A stretch of 64,000 nucleotides of DNA from Kitasatospora acidiphila (GTDB lineage: Bacteria; Actinomycetota; Actinomycetes; Streptomycetales; Streptomycetaceae): NCBI RefSeq assembly GCF_006636205.1, contig NZ_VIGB01000003.1:4206501-4270500 (forward strand), in the 5' to 3' direction. The notes below the pieces were generated by a model that saw nothing but the letters and a program-made list of their open reading frames with translations, was not told the DNA's origin and searched no databases. Each line of letters begins with the position of its first letter. The first letter of the stretch is position 1. Both the position numbers and the translations under genes were made by a program. Positions 8,501 to 15,229 of the stretch are shown in pieces.

Positions 8501-8529
8501 TGACGGGGCTGTTGCGCGTCCCGGCGTGA
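5527..8529 (+). CDS. AfsR-like SARP regulator with NB-ARC and TPR domains
   Basis: A 1000-aa transcriptional activator of the Streptomyces antibiotic regulatory protein family in the long AfsR layout: winged-helix DNA-binding domain (about 1-95), BTAD (100-245), an NB-ARC ATPase with P-loop GVAGVGKT, then TPR-like repeats from about 700 to the end. I place the start at GTG 5527, where the family sequence begins (GQILFRVLGPLEVES) after a GGGGGTGG stretch; GTG 5488 is an alternative. Leu in HALRAL is a TTA codon (8200-8202), so translation should depend on the bldA tRNA. It probably activates the cluster; it stands alone on its transcript. Confidence 0.92.
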   Translation: MGQILFRVLGPLEVESDGRRVPLGGARQRTILSMLLLSPDRIVSVENLVEAVWPAGAPATARNQVAICVAGLRKLFRISAGITDLIRTEPPGYLLALRGHELDTVTAERLAEAAREAARAGRTDEANALVERALELWRGPVLDGMTAHRIKVAAGRLDERRLELLEERAELQLQLGQHRTLAGELAALVQEHPLREQPRVQLMLAQYRSGRRAEALALFREGRRLMVEELGIEPGPALQTLQHLILQDSPELSRPDHRAGGIPSAPLPAQLLADVAAFTGRATELARLDRILEEDDATRPLTVAAITGVAGVGKTALAMHWANRVAVRFPDGQLFADLRGYDEQHDPLGPSGALDRFLRALGVPDSRLPQDLDAQAALYRSVLSGKRVLIVLDNVRSFAQVRPLLPGSGRCCVLVTSRDAVDDVTGDFAVQRVSLPTLSAEEAAVLLSRMAGAQRMAAEPEAAERLGILCDRLPLALRIAAARLVAKPHWSVRSLVDRLEDQRRRLDELSPGCGGVRAGFALSYRYLSPQTAQLYRRLGLLTTPDFASWVGAGLLETDLRQAESLIEQLVDAQLLEVVPGGSGSGTRYRFQDLLRLYAWERAQEEETASDRIGALRRAYGGWLALAEAAHRRLIGGPAPRLGSAPRTELPGDLVGELLKDPMAWFESERSAIVEVIGHAAREGRADVAWPLAMYASAFFETRNCLEDWGATAELAMAAARSAGDLLGEATMLRSLGSLAIYQRRYAEAEERLVPALRLFERVGDEMGHAQALRQLGLCARFRGNLEQAGDYCRRSLAVLREKGSVRDTVHVLGVLAQVEAERGNPQQAIELSSEAVVLSRDSGSRRAEAQSTFRLAEALLRADESRQAIVPGWRALALSRSDGDLVGQTHALRALGEAQWRCGQLTEAEQTLREAAELAEQTADRFLLGRLETDLACVAALRGEVVASVDYLELARARFDALGSRTWRARTERLLGALRGGFGGAAVTAERLTGLLRVPA

Positions 8530-8601
8530 GCGGGGCCGTCGGGCCGTCGGACAGGGGGGCCGGTGGCATCCGTCCCCACTCACACCGGAGTTGGCGGTCC
8601 G

Positions 8602-8700
8602 TCAGTCCCAGGGATAGTCACCGCTGGGGGTCGGCGGGTCGATATTCATTGCGCTGGCGCTTAAGCTTTCGGGGGTCAACGGAAACCGGAACCGCGACAT
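8602..8700 (-). CDS. Unrecognised 32-aa peptide with a TTA codon
   Basis: A short reading frame I do not recognise. It starts at ATG 8700 behind AAGGAG with a 7-base spacer, one of the best ribosome binding sites in the window. The product begins MSRFRFPLTPESLS and ends PTPSGDYPWD. It has no cysteine and no membrane segment. Codon 13 is TTA, which is rare in Streptomyces and concentrated in developmental and antibiotic-regulatory genes. It sits between two SARP genes on the opposite strand, back to back with the second. It could be a regulatory peptide, a signal, or a precursor peptide; no modifying enzyme is adjacent. Existence as a gene is likely, function unknown. Confidence 0.6.
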   Translation of the reverse strand: MSRFRFPLTPESLSASAMNIDPPTPSGDYPWD

Positions 8701-8760
8701 CTGCTGTCTCCTTGACGCGCTCGGGGACGTGCTGCGCTGTCCTTGCACCAAGACTGTAGG

Positions 8761-8797
8761 ACTATCGGATGTCGAACCAGTTTCGCCCGACTATCGG
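8761..8797. promoter_or_regulatory. Direct repeat ACTATCGG between the peptide gene and SARP2
   Basis: ACTATCGG at 8761-8768 and 8790-8797, 29 bp apart, within the 212-bp divergent promoter region serving the 32-aa peptide (leftward) and the second SARP (rightward). It is a candidate activator site; the binding protein is unknown. Confidence 0.35.
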
Positions 8798-8912
8798 TCC
8801 CCCCGCGGCCCGGGCCTAGCTGACGAAATCGAGGCGATAATCGGAGAACAACCCGCCGGGCTAGCGTCGACCTGCACATCAGTGCGATGCCGAGATACAG
8901 CGGGGTATCAGC

Positions 8913-10703
8913 ATGGAGTTCCGCGTACTCGGGCCGGTCGAGGCCCGTCGTGGCGATGCCAGAGTTCCGCTCGCCGGAACGAAGATCCACACCATGCTCG
9001 CAGCGCTCCTGCTGGCCAGGGGCCAGGTGGTCTCCAACGAGCGGCTGAGCCGGGCGCTCTGGGGTTGGGAGCCGCCGGCGACGATGAACGCGCAGATCTA
9101 CACCTATGTGTCCCGGCTGCGTAAGCAGTTGGGGGACACGGTCGCCATCAGCCGGCGGCAGCCCGGATACGCCCTCGACCCGCGGGACTCCTGGATCGAC
9201 GCGGTCGAGTACGAGCGGCTGGACCGGCTCGGCCGCCAGGCCCTGGCGGCCCGTCAGTACGCCCGGGCCGCCACTCTGCTGCACTCGGCGCTGGAGCTCT
9301 GGCACGGCGTCCCGCTGTCCAACACCACGGCCTTCCTCTCGGAGTCCGAGGTGCCGCAGTGGGAGGAGGCCTGGGCCGCCACGCTGGAGAGCCGGATCGA
9401 GGCCGACCTCGCACTCGGCCTCCAGCAGGAGCTGATCCCCGAACTGACCCGGCTGGTCGCGGCGCACCCGCTGCGGGAACGCCTCAGAGTGCAGCTGATG
9501 ACGGCGCTGTTCCGCTGCTCCAGACAGGCGGACGCACTCGCCGTCCACCGCGACTGCGTCCAGGTGCTGCGCGACGAGCTCGGGGTGGAGCCCGGGCCGG
9601 AACTGCGCGAGGTGCACCACCGGATCCTGGCCGGATCGCTGCCCGAGGCACCCACCGCACCGGTCGAACTCATCCGAACCGCGCCCGCCATGCTGCCCGC
9701 CGACAGCACCGACTTCACCGGCCGGCAAGCACAGCTGGCCGAACTGGTCGACGAGTTGGCCGGCCTGCCCGCCCCGCACGACCGGATCCGCCACCACCTG
9801 GTGGTGGTCACCGGCATGCCCGGCATCGGAAAGTCCGCGCTGGCCCTGCGCGCCGCCCACCTGCTGCGCGGCCACTTCCCCGACGGCCAGCTCTACACCG
9901 ACCTGACCAGGCCGGACGGGACCGCCAAGGACCCCGCCGACGTACTGCAGGTCTTCCTGCGGGCGCTCGACGTGCCGCCGGCCGCGATCCCGCCCACCCT
10001 GGACGGACGGGTCCAGCTGTACCGCCGGGTGGTGAACGACCGCCGGGTCCTGGTGGTGCTGGACAACGCCGTCGACGAGGCCCAGCTGCGGTCGCTGCTG
10101 CCCAGCGGCGCCAACTGCCGCACCATCATCACCGGTCGCACCCCGCTGAACTCGCTGGAGGGCGTCGGCCTGGTCCGGCTCGGACCGCTCACCGCCGCCG
10201 AGGGCCTCGCCCTGCTCGCCGCCCTGGTCGGGCCGGACCGGGTGGCCGCCGAACCGGAGGCCGCCGCCGTCCTGGTCGAGCTGTGCGAACGGCTGCCGCT
10301 GGCCCTGCGGATCTGCGGTGCCCGCCTGGCGTCCCGACCGCAGTGGCCGCTGGCCCTGCTCTCCACCCGGCTGCAACCCGAGCAGCACCGCCTGGACGAA
10401 CTGCGGCACGGCGGACTGGACGTGCGCGCCCGGCTGCGCAGCAGCTACACCGCGCTGCGCCCGACCGCCCGGGCGACGCTGCGCCAACTCGCGCTGCTGG
10501 GCCAGCCGCGCTGCACCGCGGCGCAGGTCGCCCTGCTGCTGCACACCGACGAGCGCCGGTCCGAGGAGGTCCTGGAGGAACTGGTGGACGCCCGGCTGCT
10601 GGACCTCGACAGCATCCGCGACGACCACCGGTTCAGCTACCGCCTCCACCCGCTGGTCCGGCTCTTCGTCCGGGAGCAGGCGGCCGAGGTGCTGGCCGCT
10701 TAG
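8913..10703 (+). CDS. SARP regulator with NB-ARC domain, no TPR region
   Basis: A 596-aa SARP: DNA-binding domain from MEFRVLGPVEARRG to about 95, BTAD (100-245), and an NB-ARC segment beginning FTGRQAQLAEL with P-loop GMPGIGKS and VLVVLDNA. It ends shortly after the winged-helix part of the ATPase and lacks the long TPR tail of the first SARP. The stop is intact, so this is a shorter family form rather than an obvious truncation. ATG 8913 fits the family N-terminus. Two SARPs flanking a small peptide gene suggest a regulatory cascade. It meets fabI tail to tail 20 bases later. Confidence 0.9.
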   Translation: MEFRVLGPVEARRGDARVPLAGTKIHTMLAALLLARGQVVSNERLSRALWGWEPPATMNAQIYTYVSRLRKQLGDTVAISRRQPGYALDPRDSWIDAVEYERLDRLGRQALAARQYARAATLLHSALELWHGVPLSNTTAFLSESEVPQWEEAWAATLESRIEADLALGLQQELIPELTRLVAAHPLRERLRVQLMTALFRCSRQADALAVHRDCVQVLRDELGVEPGPELREVHHRILAGSLPEAPTAPVELIRTAPAMLPADSTDFTGRQAQLAELVDELAGLPAPHDRIRHHLVVVTGMPGIGKSALALRAAHLLRGHFPDGQLYTDLTRPDGTAKDPADVLQVFLRALDVPPAAIPPTLDGRVQLYRRVVNDRRVLVVLDNAVDEAQLRSLLPSGANCRTIITGRTPLNSLEGVGLVRLGPLTAAEGLALLAALVGPDRVAAEPEAAAVLVELCERLPLALRICGARLASRPQWPLALLSTRLQPEQHRLDELRHGGLDVRARLRSSYTALRPTARATLRQLALLGQPRCTAAQVALLLHTDERRSEEVLEELVDARLLDLDSIRDDHRFSYRLHPLVRLFVREQAAEVLAA

Positions 10704-10723
10704 GGCCCGCCGTGCCGAACAGC

Positions 10724-11518
10724 TCAGACCGCCCGCTTGGGCGCACCCGGCCGGTCACCGATCGCGTGCGCCCCGCCGTCCACATGGACGATCTCGCCGG
10801 TGGTGGCCGGGAACCAGTCCGAGAGCAGCGCCACGCACGCCCGGGCCACCGGCTCGAACCGCGCGCCGTCCCAACCGAGCGGCGCCCGCTGGTTCCACTC
10901 GACCACCTCGTGGAAGTCACCGGAACCGATCGAGGCGGCCGCCGTGGTGCGCAGCGGGCCGGCGGCCACCAGGTTGACCCTGATCCCGCGCTCACCGAGG
11001 TAGGAGGCGAGGTACCGGGCGCACGACTCCAGTCCGGCCTTGGCCACGCCCATCCAGTCGTACTCGTACCAGGCCCGGGAGGCGTCGAAGTCCAGGCCGA
11101 CGATCCCGCTGCCGTCGGCCAGCAGCGGGAGTGCCGCCCGGGTCACCGCCTGCAGGGAGTAGGCGGAGACCTGCACGGCCGGGGCGACGTCCTCCCACTC
11201 GGCGGTCATGAAGCCGCCGCCGAGCGCCGCCTGGGGCGCGAAGGCGACCGAGTGCAGCACCCCGTCCAGCCGGTCGGTGTGCTCACCCACCCGGGCGGCC
11301 AGCGAGGCCAGTTGCTCCCGGTCGGTCACGTCGAGCTCGACCACCGGCACCGGCTGCGGCAGCCGGCGGGCCACCCGCTCGACCAGGCTCATCCGGCCGA
11401 AGCCGGTGAGCACCAGGCCGGCGCCCTGCTCCTGCGCCACCCGAGCCGTGTGGAAGGCGATCGAATTGGTCGTCAGAACACCGGTGACCAGAATCGTCTT
11501 GCCCTTGAGTAGATCCAT
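10724..11518 (-). CDS. fabI: Enoyl-[acyl-carrier-protein] reductase, InhA/FabI type
   Basis: A 264-aa NADH-dependent reductase of the last step of type II fatty-acid elongation. The glycine-rich nucleotide site is VTGVLTTNSIAF (11-22), and the catalytic pair is Tyr153/Lys160 in YEYDWMGVAKAGLES, equivalent to Tyr158/Lys165 of InhA. LVAAGPLRT follows as in InhA. ATG 11518 lies behind AGGGGG. Its place inside an NRPS cluster has two readings: it completes a dedicated acyl-chain pathway with fabG and the ketosynthase, or it is a duplicated target giving resistance to a product that inhibits FabI/InhA. The sequence does not decide between them. Confidence 0.88.
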   Translation of the reverse strand: MDLLKGKTILVTGVLTTNSIAFHTARVAQEQGAGLVLTGFGRMSLVERVARRLPQPVPVVELDVTDREQLASLAARVGEHTDRLDGVLHSVAFAPQAALGGGFMTAEWEDVAPAVQVSAYSLQAVTRAALPLLADGSGIVGLDFDASRAWYEYDWMGVAKAGLESCARYLASYLGERGIRVNLVAAGPLRTTAAASIGSGDFHEVVEWNQRAPLGWDGARFEPVARACVALLSDWFPATTGEIVHVDGGAHAIGDRPGAPKRAV

Positions 11519-11529
11519 GCCTGCCCCCT

Positions 11530-11564
11530 GTGGGAACGCTACGAAATCGTGGGAACGCCACGAA
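11530..11564. promoter_or_regulatory. 19-bp-period direct repeat between fabI and the micro-ORFs
   Basis: GTGGGAACGCTACGAA (11530-11545) is followed by GTGGGAACGCCACGAA (11549-11564), with one mismatch. The repeats fill the short divergent region between fabI (start 11518, leftward) and the 45-aa ORF (start 11605, rightward), the usual place for a shared operator. Confidence 0.5.
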
Positions 11565-11604
11565 CGTCGGCCCCGGCCGATAAACACGCCGAGAAAGGGA
11601 TGAA

Positions 11605-11742
11605 ATGCTGGTAGTGCTCGACATCGCCGGGATCCTCTGCCTGCTCCAGGGCATCGCACCGCTCGTCCAGAAAGCGGCCGGGCAGGATCCGAAGAAGAGC
11701 TACTTCATCGTCAACCACTTCCCCATGACCAACCGCTGGTGA
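11605..11742 (+). CDS. Unrecognised 45-aa small protein, possibly membrane-associated
   Basis: Not recognised. ATG 11605 is preceded by GAAAGGG. The product opens with a hydrophobic stretch (MLVVLDIAGILCLLQG, extending to about residue 22) and has a polar C-terminal half ending NHFPMTNRW. Its stop overlaps the GTG of the next micro-ORF by four bases, the same coupling as in the exporter genes. It runs antisense to the surrounding fabI and thioesterase genes and is divergent from fabI behind the 19-bp repeats. It may be a small membrane peptide linked to resistance or regulation; that is a guess. Confidence 0.45.
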   Translation: MLVVLDIAGILCLLQGIAPLVQKAAGQDPKKSYFIVNHFPMTNRW

Positions 11743-11813
11743 GCATCGGGCTCATCGTGCTCGGCGTGCTGCTGCTGGTCGTCGCGCGGGGGATCCGCAA
11801 GGCCCGGCGGTGA
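11739..11813 (+). CDS. Unrecognised 24-aa single-span membrane peptide
   Basis: GTG 11739 overlaps the previous ORF by four bases. The product MSIGLIVLGVLLLVVA plus RGIRKARR is one hydrophobic helix with a strongly basic tail, a textbook small membrane protein with the C-terminus probably inside the cell. The stop lies 13 bases from the convergent thioesterase stop. Its tiny size leaves real doubt, but the overlap with the 45-aa ORF and the clean membrane-helix design argue for a coupled pair. Confidence 0.4.
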   Translation: MSIGLIVLGVLLLVVARGIRKARR

Positions 11814-11826
11814 CCGGTCGGGGCCG

Positions 11827-12582
11827 TCAGCGCAGGGCCCGGCCCACCAGGGCGACCACCGTGTCGATCACCCGGGCCGGCCCCTGCTCGAAGTAGAAGT
11901 GACCGCCGTCGAAAACGTGCTGGGAGCACGCGCCGGCGCTCAACTCACCCCAGGCGCGCGCCTGTTCGTCGTCCACCTCGGCATCGCCGCGGCCGCGCAG
12001 CACCGCGATCGGCAGTTCCAGCGCGGCCCCGGGCGGCACCCGGTGGGTTTCGGCCAGCTTGTAGTCCGCCCGGATCATCGGCAGCAGCAGCTCCCGCAGA
12101 TCGGGGTCGTCCAGGGCCGCGCTGGTGTCGCCGGACTGCCGGCGGACCTCCGCCATCAGCTCCGCGTCCGGCGCCGCCCAGTGCTCGGCCGGCGGCTGCC
12201 GGTGCGGGGCCGCCCGGCCGGAGACGATCAGCAGGCGGGGCCGCAGGCCCGCCGCGGTGCAGCGCAGGGCCACCTCGTAGGCGATCGACGCGCCCATGCT
12301 GTGACCGAACAGCACCACCTCGCGACTGAACAGCGGGCGGATCGCCTCGGTGACGGCGTCGGCCATCTCGGCCATGCCCTCCACTGGCGCCTCGCCGAAC
12401 CTGTCCTCCCGGCCGGGGTACTGCACGGCGTGCAACTCGACCTGCTGGGGCATGAGTTCGTGCCACGCCCGGTAGTAGCCCGCGGAGCCGCCGGCATGCG
12501 GCAGCAGCACCAGGTTGACCGCGGCCGCCGGGCTCGGCCGGCGGCTGCGGATCCACCGGGCCGTGGCGGTGCCGGCCGCCAT
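11827..12582 (-). CDS. Type II thioesterase of the NRPS cluster
   Basis: A 251-aa alpha/beta hydrolase of the external (type II) thioesterase family, which frees NRPS carrier proteins from wrong or stalled acyl groups. It has LVLLPHAGGSAGYYRAW near the start, the nucleophile elbow GHSMG and the C-terminal GGHFYFEQ with the catalytic His. Its ATG shares one base with the MbtH stop (TGATG), so it is coupled to that gene and is the last gene of the leftward NRPS operon. Confidence 0.92.
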   Translation of the reverse strand: MAAGTATARWIRSRRPSPAAAVNLVLLPHAGGSAGYYRAWHELMPQQVELHAVQYPGREDRFGEAPVEGMAEMADAVTEAIRPLFSREVVLFGHSMGASIAYEVALRCTAAGLRPRLLIVSGRAAPHRQPPAEHWAAPDAELMAEVRRQSGDTSAALDDPDLRELLLPMIRADYKLAETHRVPPGAALELPIAVLRGRGDAEVDDEQARAWGELSAGACSQHVFDGGHFYFEQGPARVIDTVVALVGRALR

Positions 12583-12800
12583 CAGCCGGTCGCCTCGGCC
12601 ATCGCCGCCACCAGGCTCGCCGGGCGCATGTCGGTCCACTCGCGCTCCACATGGGCCAGCGCGGCCCCGCGGTCCGCCGGGCCGAAGACCGTGCGCCAGC
12701 CGGCCGGGACCGCCGCGAACTCGGGCCACAGCGAGTGCTGGTTCTCGTCGTTCACCAGCACCAGGAAGCTGCCGTCATTGTCCTCGAACGGATTCGCCAT
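12582..12800 (-). CDS. MbtH-like protein
   Basis: A 72-aa MbtH-family chaperone that binds and activates or solubilises adenylation domains. It has the family signature NPFEDNDGSFLVLVNDENQH, then SLWPEFAAVPAGW and a C-terminal W-D-MRP. ATG 12800. It lies 36 bases downstream of NRPS3. As the only MbtH gene in the cluster it presumably serves all three synthetases. Confidence 0.95.
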   Translation of the reverse strand: MANPFEDNDGSFLVLVNDENQHSLWPEFAAVPAGWRTVFGPADRGAALAHVEREWTDMRPASLVAAMAEATG

Positions 12801-12836
12801 GTCGGGTTCCCCTCAATCGAAACAGTTTCCGCACCA

Positions 12837-14441
12837 TCACCGGCGAGCCGCTGCGGACGGCTCGCCGAAACGCCCGGCCAGGATCTTCCCGATTTCCGCG
12901 AGAACGTCCGGGCGGGCTATTTCTTCATGTATCGCGGTCAGCTCCTGGATTTCTATACCGCCGGTCAGGTGCCGCTGCCAGCGGGCCGCGTCGCGGCGCG
13001 GATCGACGGTCCAGTCCGCGGCCCGGAAGAACAGCAGGTCGCCGTCGAACCGGCGCGGCCGCGAGTTCAGCAGGGCGCGGCTGGTCAGCAGGTAGGTCTC
13101 CAGGACGGCCGCCGCCACGGTGTCGTCGACCCGGCCCAGCTCCGCGCGCACCAGCTCCAGCGCCCGGGCCTGGACCGCCGGGTCGGCCGGGTCGCCCAGC
13201 TCGGCACCGAACGCGTCACGGAACACCTGCTCCTGACTGACCTGCGCCGCGGTCTCGGCCGGCGGGTAGGAGTCCAGGATCACCAGCCGCTCCACCCGCT
13301 CGCCGCGCTCCTGGAGCAGCACCGCGACCTCGTGCGCCAGGTTGCCGCCGGCCGACCAGCCGAGCAGCCGGTACGGCCCGTGGGGCCGCAGCTCGGTGAT
13401 CCGCTCGGCGTAGCCGCGGGCCAGCTCCGCCAGCGTCTCGGGTGACGCACCGCCGGTCAGGCCCGGCGCCTGCAGCCCGTAGAGCGGCTGTTCGCGGTCC
13501 AGGCCGCCCAGCAGGCCCGCGTAGCACCAGCTCAGGCCGGCGCCCGGGGCAGGCAGAAGAGGGGCGGCAGCGCATCGCCGGCGCGCAGCGCGAGCACCGG
13601 CTCCAGGCCGGCCGACGCGCCCTGGCGGTCCGCCAGCACCGCCGCCAGCGCGGCCGGGGTGGGGGCCGCGAAGACGGTCCGCAGGGTCAGCTCCGCGCCG
13701 AGCGCCGCCCGGACCTTGGGCAGCAGCAGGGCCGCCGAGAGCGAGTGGCCGCCCAGCTCGAAGAAGCTCTGCTCGGGAGCCACCTCGGGCAGGCCGAGCA
13801 CCTCCGCGAAGACCGAGCAGAGCAGCTGCTCGGTCGCGGTGCGCGGCGCCCGGCCGTCCTCCCGGGCCGGCAGCTCGGGCGCGGGCAGCGCCCGCCGGTC
13901 CAGTTTGCCGTTGATGCCCAGCGGCAGCTCGGCGAGCATGACGAAGGCGCTCGGCACCATGTAGCCAGGCAGCACGGCGGCCACCGCGGTGCGCAGCGCG
14001 TCCGCCTGCGGCGGGGTGCCGGAAGCACCATCGGGCACCAGGTAGCCGACCAATTGGCCCTCGCGCCCCGGCTCCTGGCGGACGACCACCCGGGCTTGGG
14101 CCACTCCGGGCAGCTGCGACAGCACCGACTCGATCTCGCCCAGCTCGATCCGCAGCCCGCGGATCTTCACCTGGTCGTCGGTCCGGCCCAGGTACTCCAG
14201 CGCACCTCCCCCAGCCTCCGGCCGGGGGGACCCCCCTGCGGTCCACCGCACCAGGTCGCCGGTGCGGTACATCCGGGCTCCCGGCTCGCCGTGCGGATCG
14301 GCGGTGAAGCGCTCGGCGGTCAGCCCGGGGCGGCCCAGGTAGCCGCGGGCCAGCTGGCGGCCGGCCAGGTAGAGCTCGCCGGCCACCCCGGGGGCCACCG
14401 GGCGCAGGGCGGCGTCCAGCACGTACACCCGGGTGTTCCAC
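12837..14441 (-). CDS. NRPS3 fragment 3 of 3: thioesterase domain
   Basis: Only the part left of about 13549 is the authentic frame; the longer N-terminal reading is out of frame with the adenylation and carrier domains. The true segment starts GAGLSWCYAGLLGGL and is a chain-terminating thioesterase with elbow GWSAGG (about 13350) and a late His in TAIHEEI. It releases the peptide by hydrolysis or cyclisation. It joins fragment 2 across a GGGG run at 13546-13549, where one more base restores LFCLPPGAGLSW. The stop at 12837 is the true end of NRPS3. Confidence 0.85.
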   Translation of the reverse strand: MEHPGVRAGRRPAPGGPRGGRRALPGRPPAGPRLPGPPRADRRALHRRSARRAGSPDVPHRRPGAVDRRGVPPAGGWGRCAGVPGPDRRPGEDPRAADRAGRDRVGAVAAARSGPSPGGRPPGAGARGPIGRLPGARWCFRHPAAGGRAAHRGGRRAAWLHGAERLRHARRAAAGHQRQTGPAGAARARAAGPGGRPGAAHRDRAAALLGLRGGARPARGGSRAELLRAGRPLALGGPAAAQGPGGARRGADPADRLRGPHPGRAGGGAGGPPGRVGRPGAGARAARRRCAAAPLLPAPGAGLSWCYAGLLGGLDREQPLYGLQAPGLTGGASPETLAELARGYAERITELRPHGPYRLLGWSAGGNLAHEVAVLLQERGERVERLVILDSYPPAETAAQVSQEQVFRDAFGAELGDPADPAVQARALELVRAELGRVDDTVAAAVLETYLLTSRALLNSRPRRFDGDLLFFRAADWTVDPRRDAARWQRHLTGGIEIQELTAIHEEIARPDVLAEIGKILAGRFGEPSAAARR

Positions 14442-15229
14442 ACCGGCCGCCCGATCGGCACCGGGTCCTGGCCCGGCAGGCAGTCCCAGTGGGTCACGTC
14501 CACGGCGGCCTCGGTCGGCCCGTACAGGTTGTGCACCGGCGCGCCCAGCAGCGACAGCGCCCGGTCCTGCGTCGCCGCTGCCAGCGCCTCGCCGCTGCAG
14601 ACCACCCGGCGCAGCACCCCGGCGCAGCGGGCTGCCGCCGGCTCCCGCAGGAAGGCGTCCAGCATGGACGGCACGAAGTGCACCGTGGTCACCCCGGAGG
14701 CGGCGATCTCCTCGGCGAGGTAGGCGGGGTCGCGGTGGCCGCCCGGCCGGGCCATCACCAGCGATGCGCCGGTCAGCAGCGGCCAGAAGAACTCCCAGAC
14801 CGAGACGTCGAATCCGAACGGGGTCTTCTGCAGCACCCGGTCGTCCGGGCCCAGTCGATAGCGGTCCTGCATCCAGAGCAGGCGGTTGACGATGCCGGTG
14901 TGCGGCACGCCCACGCCCTTGGGCAGCCCGGTGGAACCCGAGGTGTAGATCAGGTACGCCAGGTGGCGCGGGTCCAGCGGGGCGCTGCGCTCGGCGTCGG
15001 CCAGCGGGCCCGCCGGGCGCACCGCCAACTCCCGGACCAGCTCGGTGCCGTCCAGCAGCAGCGGCTCCGGGCCGACCCCGGCGGGCAGCACCGCGGCGGT
15101 CTCCCGGTCGGCCAGGACGCAGACCGGGTCGGCGCCCTCAAGCATCCGGGAGATCCGGCCGGCCGGCAGCTCCGGGTCGATCGGCAGGTAGGGCGAGCCC
15201 GCCTTGAGCACCGCGAGCAGTGCCTCCAC
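13532..15229 (-). CDS. NRPS3 fragment 2 of 3: serine-type adenylation and carrier domains
   Basis: Continues NRPS3 after a one-base loss near 15235-15242. It holds most of the adenylation domain: YTSGSTGLPKG (A3), FDVSVW (A4), YGPTE (A5), YRTGDLVR (A7) and NGKLDRR (A10). Reading the eight variable pocket positions plus Asp235 gives DVWHVSLVD, very close to the published serine code DVWHLSLID, so serine is predicted with good confidence. A carrier domain with LGGHSLSA follows (about 13.75 kb). The frame is lost at 13546-13549, giving a false stop at 13532. Confidence 0.87.
   Translation of the reverse strand: MEALLAVLKAGSPYLPIDPELPAGRISRMLEGADPVCVLADRETAAVLPAGVGPEPLLLDGTELVRELAVRPAGPLADAERSAPLDPRHLAYLIYTSGSTGLPKGVGVPHTGIVNRLLWMQDRYRLGPDDRVLQKTPFGFDVSVWEFFWPLLTGASLVMARPGGHRDPAYLAEEIAASGVTTVHFVPSMLDAFLREPAAARCAGVLRRVVCSGEALAAATQDRALSLLGAPVHNLYGPTEAAVDVTHWDCLPGQDPVPIGRPVWNTRVYVLDAALRPVAPGVAGELYLAGRQLARGYLGRPGLTAERFTADPHGEPGARMYRTGDLVRWTAGGSPRPEAGGGALEYLGRTDDQVKIRGLRIELGEIESVLSQLPGVAQARVVVRQEPGREGQLVGYLVPDGASGTPPQADALRTAVAAVLPGYMVPSAFVMLAELPLGINGKLDRRALPAPELPAREDGRAPRTATEQLLCSVFAEVLGLPEVAPEQSFFELGGHSLSAALLLPKVRAALGAELTLRTVFAAPTPAALAAVLADRQGASAGLEPVLALRAGDALPPLFCLPRAPA

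Noticed and set aside
8676..10649. Open 657-aa minus-strand frame opposite SARP2
   Set aside because: Antisense shadow of the SARP gene. The real minus-strand gene here is only the 32-aa frame at 8602-8700, which uses a different start.
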